NCBI GenBank assembly: GCA_017407645.1
Contig: JAFQWE010000037.1
Span: 1 to 38,458 of the forward strand
DNA length: 38,458 nt
From: Clostridia bacterium
Lineage (GTDB): Bacteria > Bacillota > Clostridia > Oscillospirales > Acutalibacteraceae
Direction: 5' to 3'
Shown here: positions 26,108-33,816 of the stretch, in pieces
Numbering within the stretch: position 1 is the first letter of the stretch
Layout: each line of letters opens with the position of its first letter
Translations under genes and position numbers: made by a program
The notes under the pieces: model-generated
Seen by the model: only the letters and a program-made list of their open reading frames with translations
Database searches by the model: none
What the model was told of the DNA's origin: nothing

Positions 26108-26647
26108 TTATTCTGCAGGACGGTAAATGGTAAATGCCAATTTGCCGAAACGGTAAACCTTGTGAGCAATAAAGTTTTCCACCTGTTCGGGCAGTTTTTC
26201 TTCAATTGGATGCTCACATATAATTATGGCGTACTCACTTAGCACACGGGTAACCGACTGCAAAGCCGATTCAAGCATACCTGTGCTGTAAGGAGGGTCC
26301 ATAAACACAATATCAAAACGGTCGGGAGTCATTGACAAATAAGACGTATAATCGGTGCCTATAACCTTTGCCTTGTCGGCAAGCTTGGTTGCAGACAAAT
26401 TGCTTTTAACAACATCCAAAGACTTTTTGGCATTGTCAATAAACACAGCACTTTCGGCACCTCTGCTAAGCGCCTCAATGCCAAGCTGACCTGAACCTGC
26501 AAACAAATCAAGCACTCGTCTGCCCTCAATATCAAACTGAATAGCGCTGAACATAGCCTCTTTTACCCTTTCGGTTGTAGGACGAACGTCGTTTCCCTCA
26601 AGGGTTTGCAAACGGCAGCCACGTGCCGTGCCAGTAATAACTCTCAT
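26108..26647 (-). CDS. rsmD: 16S rRNA (guanine966-N2)-methyltransferase RsmD
   Basis: The 179-residue SAM methyltransferase modifies G966 of 16S rRNA. It begins with the family's RVITGTARGCRL, followed by RPTTERVKEAMF, the SAM loop DLFAGSGQLGIEALSRGA and the catalytic DPPY motif (VFMDPPYS). An AGGCGG site precedes the ATG. It is the first gene of the operon rsmD-coaD-coiled-coil protein and has a strong promoter. Confidence 0.96.
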   Translation of the reverse strand: MRVITGTARGCRLQTLEGNDVRPTTERVKEAMFSAIQFDIEGRRVLDLFAGSGQLGIEALSRGAESAVFIDNAKKSLDVVKSNLSATKLADKAKVIGTDYTSYLSMTPDRFDIVFMDPPYSTGMLESALQSVTRVLSEYAIIICEHPIEEKLPEQVENFIAHKVYRFGKLAFTIYRPAE

Positions 26648-26665
26648 AAAATACCGCCTCTATTT

Positions 26666-26695
26666 ATTATCACACCACACACCGCATATTGTCAA
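26666..26695 (-). promoter_or_regulatory. Sigma-A promoter for the rsmD operon
   Basis: On the minus strand, TTGACA (26695-26690) and GATAAT (26671-26666) are 18 bases apart, with an extended -10 TG. The -10 box lies 18 bases before the rsmD ATG. Confidence 0.88.
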
Positions 26696-26789
26696 CACAA
26701 AATTTTAAAAAGTGACAATTTTTTTATTTTACAAAAAATGGGGCTAAAATTTGGTTGTATATTTTCTTGTTGCGGTGGCACAATATTAT

Positions 26790-26833
26790 CAGAACGAACA
26801 GACAAGTTTAATGCGTTTGCACCGTTCGTTCTG
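26790..26833. other. 10-bp inverted repeat hairpin, 24-base loop
   Basis: CAGAACGAAC (26790-26799) pairs perfectly with GTTCGTTCTG (26824-26833). It directly abuts the terminator-like hairpin at 26833-26865, in the gap between the parC-like gene and rsmD. It may be the body of a small plus-strand RNA; no convincing plus-strand promoter was found. Confidence 0.45.
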
Positions 26834-26865
26834 CGGAGTTAACCAATAGGTTAGCTCCGCTTTTT
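26833..26865 (+). terminator. Terminator-like hairpin pointing against the parC-like gene
   Basis: GCGGAGTTAACC and GGTTAGCTCCGC form a 12-bp stem on the plus strand (one G-U pair) with an AATA loop, followed by TTTTT. On the minus strand the same stem has a mismatch and no T-tract. It lies 3 bases beyond the parC-like stop codon. Confidence 0.65.
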
Positions 26866-26868
26866 GCA

Positions 26869-29112
26869 TTATTCAAATTTAAGCTGTTCGCCACGTTCCT
26901 CTGCCGATAACAGCTGACCTGCGCCGGGCAAAGTGCGAGGACGATAACGGTGAGGCTTATCAAGTAAGCCTTCCACATATTTTGATGCTTCGCACAGACG
27001 TTGACCTCGTTTTTGAGTCATAACCATTACGCCCTGTGTATCCTTTGCGCCCTTTGACATAAGCACTGCCGAGGATAAAAGCAACATTCTGCCGTTAGTG
27101 GAACGAAGCAGATACTCCCCTTCTTCGTGGGCATAGGCAAAGGATGTAATCGGGAACTTGTCACAATATGCCTTGATAAGCTTTTTGCGGTTGGTTTTGG
27201 TCTGATAGGCAGACATTTCAACCTTACTTACTCTACCGTTTTCAAAGAAGAATAGCATATTACCAGCATAGTCATCGGTAACAACCATATAAACGGGCAG
27301 CTCGTCCTTTTCCATTTCAAGCTTGCCTGCAACAAAGTCACCCATTACGCTGACCTTTGTATCGTCAAAATCAAATCCGCGCGCCTTATAAACCTGATGC
27401 TTATTGGTAAAGAAAAGCAGGTGTGAACGGTTAGATGCCTCAACCGTAAGCATAACTTCGTCGTTTTCTTTAAGTTTATGCTCGCCGCTCATACGCAAAG
27501 ACTGAGGTGTAACCTTTTTAAAGTATCCCTCACGGGTAAAGAAGAAGGTAACGGGATAATCGGGAGCTTCTTCAATTTCACTCTCTTCCTCTGCAGTTGG
27601 AGCAGAGATAATCTTGGTCTTTCTGTCTTGACCGTACTTTTTAATTATTGCTTCAAGCTCTTTTACAATAATAGTCTTGATTCTGCGACGGCTGTTAAGA
27701 ATATCCTCTAATTCGGCAATTTCTTCCTCAAGGCTCTTTATGTCTTCAAGGCGCTTAACAATATACTCACGGTTAAGGTGGCGCAACTTAATTTCGGCAA
27801 CGTATTCAGCCTGAATTTCATCAATACCGAAACCAATCATCAAGTTGGGCACAACTTCTTTTTCTTCTTCGGTTTCTCGAACAATTTTGACCGCCTTATC
27901 AATATCAAGAAGTATTGCCTCAAGACCTTTAAGGCGATGAAAAATCTCTTTATCCTTTGCCAAGGTGAAATAAACGCGGCGGCGGACACATTCGGCACGG
28001 AATGCAGTCCACTCGCTGAGGATTTCTTTAATGCCCATAACCTTTGGTGAGCCACCGATAAGAATGTTGAAGTTGGCAGAAAAACTGTCTTGCAATGGGG
28101 TGAGCTTAAAGAGTTTCTGCATCAGTTTTTCGGGGTCAGTGCCTCGTTTAAGGTCGATGGTGATTTTCAGACCGTTCATATCGGTCTCGTCACGGATATC
28201 GTTAATTTCGGTTATCTTTTTAAGCTTGGCAAGGTCAAGAATTTTTTCAATAATTGCCTCTACCGTTGCGGTGGGTGGAATTTCGGTAATATCAATACAG
28301 TTTGCCGATTTATCGTAGTTATAAACCGAACGCACCTTAACACTTCCGCGACCTGTGTTATAAATATTTTCTAACTGCTCACGGTCATAAAGCAACTCAC
28401 CGCCCCCTGAAAAATCAGGAGCAAGAATATAATCGGCAACGTTTATGCTTTCGTCCTTTATATATTCAATGGTTGCCTGACAAACTTCCGCAAGATTAAA
28501 CGAGCATATTGAACTTGCCATACCAACTGCAATACCTGTGTTGCTGTTAACAAGGATTGAGGGGAAGGTTACAGGGAAAAGAGTAGGCTCTTTCATTGTG
28601 GCGTCATAGTTGTCAACCATATCGACGGTATCCTTGTCAATATCTTTAAACAACTCTTCTGCAATGCCTGCAAGCTTGGCTTCGGTATAACGGGCTGCGG
28701 CATAAGCCATATCGCGAGAATAGGCTTTACCCATATTACCCTTTGACTCAACGTAAGGGTGAAGCAGCGCCTCGTTACCCTCGGTAAGACGGACCATCGT
28801 TTCGTATATAGCCGCATCACCGTGGGGGTTAAGACGCATAGTCTGACCCACAATGTTTGCGGACTTGGTTTTGGCGTTTTTAAGAAGCCCCATCAGATGC
28901 ATTGTATAAAGCAACTTTCTGTGTGAGGGCTTAAATCCGTCTATTTCAGGCAATGCACGTGACATTATAACGCTCATTGCATAAGGCATATAGTTAGTCT
29001 CAAGGGTATCGGTTATCTGTTGTTCAACAACTGCGCCTGCACCCGCTATATATGCATTTGTATTGGCAGGTTTAATCTCTGCCGTTTGTTTTTTGCTTTT
29101 TCTTGGAGGCAT
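26869..29112 (-). CDS. parC: Type IIA topoisomerase A subunit, divergent ParC/GyrA-like
   Basis: The 747-residue protein is the DNA-cleaving subunit. The catalytic tyrosine is Tyr142 in AARYTEAKLA. The winged-helix segment DGFKPSHRKLLYTM differs from the usual DGLKPVHRR. At the quinolone-determining positions it has Ala100 (Ser83 in E. coli GyrA) and Glu104 (Asp87) within NPHGDAAIYET. The C-terminal beta-pinwheel is short (about residues 510-720) and no GyrA box (QRRGGKG) is seen, so decatenation rather than supercoiling is likely. AAGGAG precedes the ATG. It follows the B subunit by 24 bases. It matches the second clostridial topoisomerase pair, distinct from standard gyrase. Confidence 0.88.
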   Translation of the reverse strand: MPPRKSKKQTAEIKPANTNAYIAGAGAVVEQQITDTLETNYMPYAMSVIMSRALPEIDGFKPSHRKLLYTMHLMGLLKNAKTKSANIVGQTMRLNPHGDAAIYETMVRLTEGNEALLHPYVESKGNMGKAYSRDMAYAAARYTEAKLAGIAEELFKDIDKDTVDMVDNYDATMKEPTLFPVTFPSILVNSNTGIAVGMASSICSFNLAEVCQATIEYIKDESINVADYILAPDFSGGGELLYDREQLENIYNTGRGSVKVRSVYNYDKSANCIDITEIPPTATVEAIIEKILDLAKLKKITEINDIRDETDMNGLKITIDLKRGTDPEKLMQKLFKLTPLQDSFSANFNILIGGSPKVMGIKEILSEWTAFRAECVRRRVYFTLAKDKEIFHRLKGLEAILLDIDKAVKIVRETEEEKEVVPNLMIGFGIDEIQAEYVAEIKLRHLNREYIVKRLEDIKSLEEEIAELEDILNSRRRIKTIIVKELEAIIKKYGQDRKTKIISAPTAEEESEIEEAPDYPVTFFFTREGYFKKVTPQSLRMSGEHKLKENDEVMLTVEASNRSHLLFFTNKHQVYKARGFDFDDTKVSVMGDFVAGKLEMEKDELPVYMVVTDDYAGNMLFFFENGRVSKVEMSAYQTKTNRKKLIKAYCDKFPITSFAYAHEEGEYLLRSTNGRMLLLSSAVLMSKGAKDTQGVMVMTQKRGQRLCEASKYVEGLLDKPHRYRPRTLPGAGQLLSAEERGEQLKFE

Positions 29113-29136
29113 AAACTAAATCTCCTTATAAATTTA

Positions 29137-31125
29137 TCAGCTTACATCTGCATCGGCAATATAAAGGTGGCCTTTTTCGGTGATGATGTTCTTTCTGCCT
29201 TCAATATCGTCACCAAGCAGAATATCAAACATATAGGCAGTAGCCTCTGCCTCGGCGGTGGTTACCTTTATAAGTCGGCGTGTTGCAGGATTCATTGTTG
29301 TAAGATTCATCATATCAGGTTGGTTTTCACCAAGACCTTTTGAACGCTGAATGGTGTATTTAGCGTCACCAACCATATTGGTCAGTATATCAGCCTTTTC
29401 ACGCTCATCATAGGCAAAGTAGGTCTTTTCTTTTGTAGTAATCTCGTAAAGAGGTGTTTCGGCAATGAAAACCTTGCCCTCTGCAATTAGTGTAGGAATA
29501 AGGCGGTAAAACATTGTAAGAATAAGGGTTCTTATCTGGAAGCCGTCTTCGTCAGCATCGGTACAGATAATAATTTTGCTCCAACGAAGTTGATCAAGGT
29601 TAAAGGTGGACAGGTCTTTGTTAGCCTTGCTTGTAACCTCAACACCGCAACCCAACACCTTAATAAGATTGGTAATAATCTCGCTTTTGAATATTCTTAA
29701 ATAATCCGCCTTTAAGCAGTTAAGAATTTTACCTCTTACAGGAATAACAGCCTGAAATTCTGCCGAGCGCGCCATTTTAACCGAGCCCAAAGCCGAGTCA
29801 CCCTCAACTATAAACAACTCTCTTACAGAGGTGTCGCGGCTGCGGCAATCAACAAACTTGTCAATTCGACTGAGCATATCGTTCTTAGTTTGCAGGGTGT
29901 TTTTAATGTTAAGGCGCTCTTTTTCGGAACGTTCACGGGAGCGCTTATTTATAAGCACCTGCTCTGCAATCTTCTCTGCCTCTGCCTTGTTTTCGATGAA
30001 ATAAATTTCAAGGTTGTGGCGAAGCATCTCGGTCATTGCTTCCTGTATGAACTTGTTGGTTATAGCCTTTTTGGTCTGATTTTCGTAAGACGTTTCGGTA
30101 GAGAAGGAAGAAATTACAACAACCAGACATTCCTCAATATCTGCAAAAGAAATTTTGCTTTCATTCTTTGTATATTTATTGTTTTGCTTTAAGTAGGCAT
30201 CTATCTGATTCAAAAAGGCGCTTCTTACTGCCTTTTCAGGTGAGCCGCCATGCTCAAGAAAACTGGAATTGTGATAATACTCCTTAAGCTGCACCTTGTT
30301 GGAGAAGCAGCACACTGCATCCATTTTAACCTTGTAGTCAGGTTGGTCGGCACGATCGCGTCCCATACGCTCTGCAGACCAATTTTGCACAGAGGTGAGC
30401 GCGTTATCCCCTACTTTTTCTCTGATATAATCATTTATACCGTTTTCGTAGTGATATTCGGTGGTGTTAAAGCTGTGACCCACCTGCTCGCGCACAATAA
30501 AGGTAACGCCTGAGTTAACCACCGACTGACGGTGAACAACATCGTGGAAATATGAAATAGGAATATTTATGTCGGTAAAAACCTTAATATCAGGGCGCCA
30601 TTTAATTTTGGAGCCGGTCTGTCTGCCTGTGTAGGCTTCTTTTTGCATATCGCCAACAAGATAGCCCTTTTCAAAATGCAGGTTGTATTTGAAGCCGTCG
30701 CGCTTAATTTCTACGTCCATATACTCGGATGCAAACTGTGTAGCGCAAAGACCAAGTCCGTTAAGACCCAGTGAGTATTCATAGTTGCCGCTTGTGTTGT
30801 TATTATTATATTTGCCGCCTGCGTACATTTCGCAAAAAAGCAATTCCCAGTTATATTTATTCTGCTTGGGATTGAAATCAACAGGTATACCACGACCGAA
30901 ATCTTCAATTTCAATAGACATATCGGAATAACGTGTTATAATAATCTTACTGCCGTAGCCTTCACGGGCTTCGTCAATAGAGTTAGATATAATTTCAAAC
31001 ACCGAATGCTCGCATCCGTCAATGTCGTTTGAGCCGAAGATAACGGCAGGACGCTTGCGAACTCGGTCAGGTCCCTCTAATACTTCTATACTTTCGTTAC
31101 CGTATTCTGTCACTTTTTTAGCCAT
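29137..31125 (-). CDS. parE: Type IIA topoisomerase B subunit, divergent ParE/GyrB-like
   Basis: This 662-residue ATPase subunit has the GHKL motifs EIISNSIDEA (Glu44, Asn48) and EDFGRGIP (76-81). An unusual ATP lid reads NGLGLCATQF (122-131), where GyrB/ParE have GGLHGVGASVV. The QTK loop (350-352) is retained. The TOPRIM domain has EGDSALGSVKMAR (Glu441), instead of the common EGDSAGGSAKQGR, and DADEDG (523-528). All catalytic acidic residues are therefore present but the surroundings are divergent. It has its own TTGACA promoter and heads the operon with the A subunit. Confidence 0.9.
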   Translation of the reverse strand: MAKKVTEYGNESIEVLEGPDRVRKRPAVIFGSNDIDGCEHSVFEIISNSIDEAREGYGSKIIITRYSDMSIEIEDFGRGIPVDFNPKQNKYNWELLFCEMYAGGKYNNNNTSGNYEYSLGLNGLGLCATQFASEYMDVEIKRDGFKYNLHFEKGYLVGDMQKEAYTGRQTGSKIKWRPDIKVFTDINIPISYFHDVVHRQSVVNSGVTFIVREQVGHSFNTTEYHYENGINDYIREKVGDNALTSVQNWSAERMGRDRADQPDYKVKMDAVCCFSNKVQLKEYYHNSSFLEHGGSPEKAVRSAFLNQIDAYLKQNNKYTKNESKISFADIEECLVVVISSFSTETSYENQTKKAITNKFIQEAMTEMLRHNLEIYFIENKAEAEKIAEQVLINKRSRERSEKERLNIKNTLQTKNDMLSRIDKFVDCRSRDTSVRELFIVEGDSALGSVKMARSAEFQAVIPVRGKILNCLKADYLRIFKSEIITNLIKVLGCGVEVTSKANKDLSTFNLDQLRWSKIIICTDADEDGFQIRTLILTMFYRLIPTLIAEGKVFIAETPLYEITTKEKTYFAYDEREKADILTNMVGDAKYTIQRSKGLGENQPDMMNLTTMNPATRRLIKVTTAEAEATAYMFDILLGDDIEGRKNIITEKGHLYIADADVS

Positions 31126-31167
31126 AACTGACCTCTCTTTGAAATAATTGGTATATACATACAGTCT

Positions 31168-31197
31168 ATTTTACACCATATATAGCGTATCTGTCAA
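31168..31197 (-). promoter_or_regulatory. Sigma-A promoter for the parE-parC operon
   Basis: On the minus strand, TTGACA (31197-31192) and TAAAAT (31173-31168) are 18 bases apart, about 42 bases before the parE-like ATG. Confidence 0.85.
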
Positions 31198-31317
31198 GTG
31201 ATGACAACTTTTTATGCGATTTTTTGATGTTTTTGGAAGCAAATACACAATTAACCTTTTTAATATATCCTTTTACGTGGAACAATAATTATGCAAAAAA
31301 CAAAAAGGGGAAGAAAA

Positions 31318-32241
31318 ATGAAAAGATTTCTTATTTCAATATTACTGCTTGGATTATTGTGCGGTTGCAACTCTACTCCCAAAAACCTAAACGACGGAGC
31401 CAGTGTTGAACAGGTGGATAACAACAATATTTCAACTGAGGATGAAAGCAAGGTGTCCTCTGCTCCCTCAAGCGAGGCTTCAACCCCGCAGTCAAGTGTT
31501 AATGTAAGCAGCGCCATATCAAGCACACAGCCAACCAACCAAGCAACTTGGAGCAACTTGTCATCTAAAAAATTGGGTTGGGGGCAAGGCTATGCCGTTA
31601 ATGATAAAAATCAACCTACAGGGTGTATTCAGTATCAGCAGAAGTATGGGCATCTTGGCGGTGTGTTTATAGGCAGTGATGAAAAGAATATCTGTCTCAC
31701 CTTTGACGAGGGGTATGAAAACGGATACACGGCGCAAATTCTTGACGTATTAAAGGAAAAGGGCGTTAAGTCAGTTTTCTTTATCACATACGACTATGCC
31801 AAGCGCAACGCAGATTTGGTGAAGCGGATGATTAACGAGGGTCACGTTGTAGGTAACCACACCTATAACCATCCATCTTTACCCACTGTATCTGACGAGC
31901 GTGTTATAAGTGAAATCAAGCGGTTGCACGATTATATTAAAGAGCAGTTTGGATATGAAATGACACTATTTCGCGCGCCTATGGGTGAGTTTTCAGAGAA
32001 AACCTTGGCAATCACTCAAAGTCTTGGGTACAAATCTATCTTTTGGAGTTTCGCTTACAAGGATTACGACACCAACGCACAACCCGAAAAGCAGGCGGCA
32101 TTTGAGCGCATAACAAAAGCCGCTCACAACGGCGGCATATTCCTTTTACACGCCGTAAGTAAAACTAACACCGAAATATTGGGAGACGTTATTGATAATT
32201 TTAAAGGACAAGGATATACACTTGAAATAAAAGGGCTTTAA
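31318..32241 (+). CDS. pdaA: PdaA-type polysaccharide deacetylase lipoprotein
   Basis: This is a 307-residue carbohydrate esterase family 4 protein. A lipoprotein signal (residues 1-16, lipobox LCGC, lipidated Cys17) leads into a Ser/Asn-rich linker (20-80) and the NodB domain. Metal and catalytic motifs are TFDEG (128-132) and HTYNH (His181, His185). TFDEG in place of TFDDG, with GYENGYT, is the PdaA signature. In B. subtilis, PdaA deacetylates MurNAc during muramic-lactam formation in the spore cortex. The ATG at 31318 is chosen over 31291 because AAGGGGAAG precedes it and the signal peptide then starts properly. No clear sigma-A promoter is visible upstream, compatible with a sporulation sigma factor. 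Confidence 0.88.
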   Translation: MKRFLISILLLGLLCGCNSTPKNLNDGASVEQVDNNNISTEDESKVSSAPSSEASTPQSSVNVSSAISSTQPTNQATWSNLSSKKLGWGQGYAVNDKNQPTGCIQYQQKYGHLGGVFIGSDEKNICLTFDEGYENGYTAQILDVLKEKGVKSVFFITYDYAKRNADLVKRMINEGHVVGNHTYNHPSLPTVSDERVISEIKRLHDYIKEQFGYEMTLFRAPMGEFSEKTLAITQSLGYKSIFWSFAYKDYDTNAQPEKQAAFERITKAAHNGGIFLLHAVSKTNTEILGDVIDNFKGQGYTLEIKGL

Positions 32242-32248
32242 GCAAGCA

Positions 32249-32554
32249 AAAAGCCAACCTTGAGGCACACTCTGTAAGGAAGTGTGCCTCAGTTATATTC
32301 GCCTAACAGCGAGTGATATTGCTTCGCAGTGATATTAGCTGATGCTAGTGTTATTGTCCTTTGGACAGTTTATATGGCGAATGTAATATCACAAAAACCA
32401 AAAGTTTTTATAACACTTTTGACGTTTGGCAAAAATACCACTGCAAACGATAGTTTGCAATATCACTATGACACTTTCACCAACCGAAAGTGTCACTTTT
32501 CTATACAAAAAGGAGACTCTTCTTTACGAAGTGTCTCCCTTTCGGTTGGCTTTT
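32249..32554. repeat. Palindromic modular repeat element 1 (306 bp)
   Basis: The terminal inverted repeats are AAAAGCCAACC (32249-32259) and GGTTGGCTTTT (32544-32554). Inside are GAGGCACAC/GTGTGCCTC (32262-32290), then short hairpins CGCctaacaGCG, GCttcGC, AGCtgatGCT and GTCCtttGGAC. These are separated by the 9-base spacers AGTTATATT, AGTGATATT (twice) and AGTGTTATT. The right half has inverted spacers (AATATCAC, ATAACACT, ATACCACT, AATATCACT) around AAAAAC/GTTTTT and GCAAACgataGTTTGC (32443-32458). It ends with GACACTTTC/GAAAGTGTC (32470-32494) and GGAGAC/GTCTCC (32512-32538). The element fills the gap between the pdaA stop (7 bases away) and the spo0A stop (4 bases away), and contains no gene. 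It may double as the terminator for both. Confidence 0.85.
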
Positions 32555-32558
32555 GAAT

Positions 32559-33323
32559 TTACGATACCTTCTTTTGCAGGCGGAGTTTGTCGGCAATCAT
32601 TGCAACGAACTCGCTATTGGTGGGCTTGCCTCTTTCGTTATGTATGGTGTAGCCGAAATAGGAGTTGAGCACGTCAATATCTCCCCTATCCCACGCTACC
32701 TCAATGGCGTGGCGGATGGCACGCTCTACTCTTGAGGAGGTTGTAGAGAATATTTTTGCAACGGTGGGATAAAGCTGTTTGGTTATGGAATTGATGATTT
32801 CGGGCTGCTCTACCGACAGAATAATAGATTCACGCAAATAGTGATAACCTTTGATATGGGCAGGCACACCAATTTGATGCATAATTTCGGTAATCTGTAA
32901 TTCAAGCTCACTGCGCTCATCCTGCAATGGATTGGCAACCTCGCTTGACCAACCCACAAGACTGCGGATGCAATCTGCCAAGCCGTCAACGTTAAAGGGC
33001 TTAAGCAGATAATATGCCGCGCCGTGAGATAGTGCCGCGTGCTCAAACCTTGGGTCGTCATAGCCTGACATTACGATAACGTCGGGTTTACGTTCAAGAT
33101 TCAATCCGTCAATGCGATCAAGGACGCCCACCGCATCAAGCACCGGCATAAACATATCCATAAGCACTGCATCGGGTTTATTTGCTCCAATACCGTCAAG
33201 GACTGATTGCCCGTCCTTTGCGGTGAACACTACATCCATTCCGTCTTCACGTAGCACGTCGGCGCAAGCCTTTGCCAACTCGGTTTTGTCGTCTGCGATA
33301 ATTACTTTTAACTGTTTTTCCAT
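32559..33323 (-). CDS. spo0A: Sporulation master regulator Spo0A
   Basis: The 254-residue response regulator has a receiver domain (acidic Asp11/Asp12, phosphoacceptor Asp56 in LMDMFMP, Lys108 in LLKPF). Its C-terminal Spo0A effector domain carries the recognition helix [15 protein letters not shown] (197-211), near-identical across endospore formers. Spo0A-P binds 0A boxes and starts sporulation. The ATG at 33323 is chosen (GGAGGC 7 bases upstream); the longer frame from 33359 adds 12 residues without a ribosome site. It usually lies beside spoIVB, which is absent here. Instead it is convergent with pdaA and has a palindromic repeat element on each side. Confidence 0.96.
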   Translation of the reverse strand: MEKQLKVIIADDKTELAKACADVLREDGMDVVFTAKDGQSVLDGIGANKPDAVLMDMFMPVLDAVGVLDRIDGLNLERKPDVIVMSGYDDPRFEHAALSHGAAYYLLKPFNVDGLADCIRSLVGWSSEVANPLQDERSELELQITEIMHQIGVPAHIKGYHYLRESIILSVEQPEIINSITKQLYPTVAKIFSTTSSRVERAIRHAIEVAWDRGDIDVLNSYFGYTIHNERGKPTNSEFVAMIADKLRLQKKVS

Positions 33324-33359
33324 TATGATTGCCTCCGTTAATTTATTTAGTGCAACCAT

Positions 33360-33388
33360 AAATTACCATATTCTTCCATTTTTGTCAA
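33360..33388 (-). promoter_or_regulatory. Probable sigma-A promoter for spo0A
   Basis: On the minus strand, a perfect TTGACA (33388-33383) is 17 bases from TAATTT (33365-33360), with an extended -10 TG. The -10 is weak, as expected for a regulated promoter. A short inverted repeat (AAATGTAAA/TTTACATTT) lies just upstream at about 33406-33426. Confidence 0.6.
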
Positions 33389-33460
33389 TAGTTTTCCTTA
33401 AAATAAATGTAAAATTTTTACATTTTCTTTGCAGAGCAAAAGATTACGACAGCATATGAC

Positions 33461-33814
33461 AAAAACCGCCTTAAGAGGCACACGACCTAAGGATGTGTGC
33501 CTCAGTTATATTCGCCTGACGGCGAGTTGTATTGCTTTGCAGTTATATTTGGATTTCATCCAAGTTATATTCGCTTCGCGAGTTATGGCGAATATAATAC
33601 AACTAAAACCATAGGTTTTCATATCACTTTGCCTTAAGGCAAAATATCACTGTGAGACCTATCTCACAATAAAACTCATTATGTTTATTCTTGTAGGTTG
33701 TTTTTTAAGTATGCAATAAACTATGACACTTTCAAACCGAAAGTGTTAATTTTATTGTAAAAAAGAAATAGGGAGAAACTTCTTTACGAAGCATCTCCCT
33801 TAAAAGCGGTTTTT
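33461..33814. repeat. Palindromic modular repeat element 2 (354 bp)
   Basis: The terminal inverted repeats are AAAAACCGC (33461-33469) and GCGGTTTTT (33806-33814). Inside are GAGGCACAC/GTGTGCCTC (33475-33503), CGCCtgacGGCG, GCtttGC, TGGATttcATCCA and CGCttcGCG. Their spacers are AGTTATATT (33504, 33541, 33563) and AGTTGTATT (33525). The right half has AAAACCataGGTTTT, TTGCCttaaGGCAA and GTGAGAcctaTCTCAC, with the inverted spacers AATACAACT, CATATCACT and AATATCACT. The ends are ACACTTTC/GAAAGTGT (33726-33746) and GGGAGA/TCTCCC enclosing CTTCtttacGAAG (33771-33799). The order of parts matches element 1 but most stems differ in sequence. It ends 2 bases before the stop codon of the GH39-like gene. 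Confidence 0.85.
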
Positions 33815-33816
33815 TC

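Noticed and set aside
31291-31317. Upstream ATG start for the PdaA-like protein
   Set aside because: It would put nine charged residues before the lipoprotein signal and has no ribosome site; the ATG at 31318 has AAGGGGAAG before it.
32291-32467. Regular short repeats that could suggest a CRISPR array
   Set aside because: The repeats are 9 bases, the intervals 7-20 bases and themselves palindromic, and the second half carries the inverted repeat; no cas genes. This is the modular hairpin element.
32329-32735. Three overlapping 75-81-codon plus-strand frames starting in or near repeat element 1
   Set aside because: They run through hairpins and into the antisense of spo0A, without ribosome sites.
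33389-33405. Possible sigma-H promoter for spo0A (AGGAAAA ... GAAGAAT)
   Set aside because: The spacing is 15 bases instead of 11-12 and the -35 context is imperfect; the overlapping TTGACA is the better candidate.
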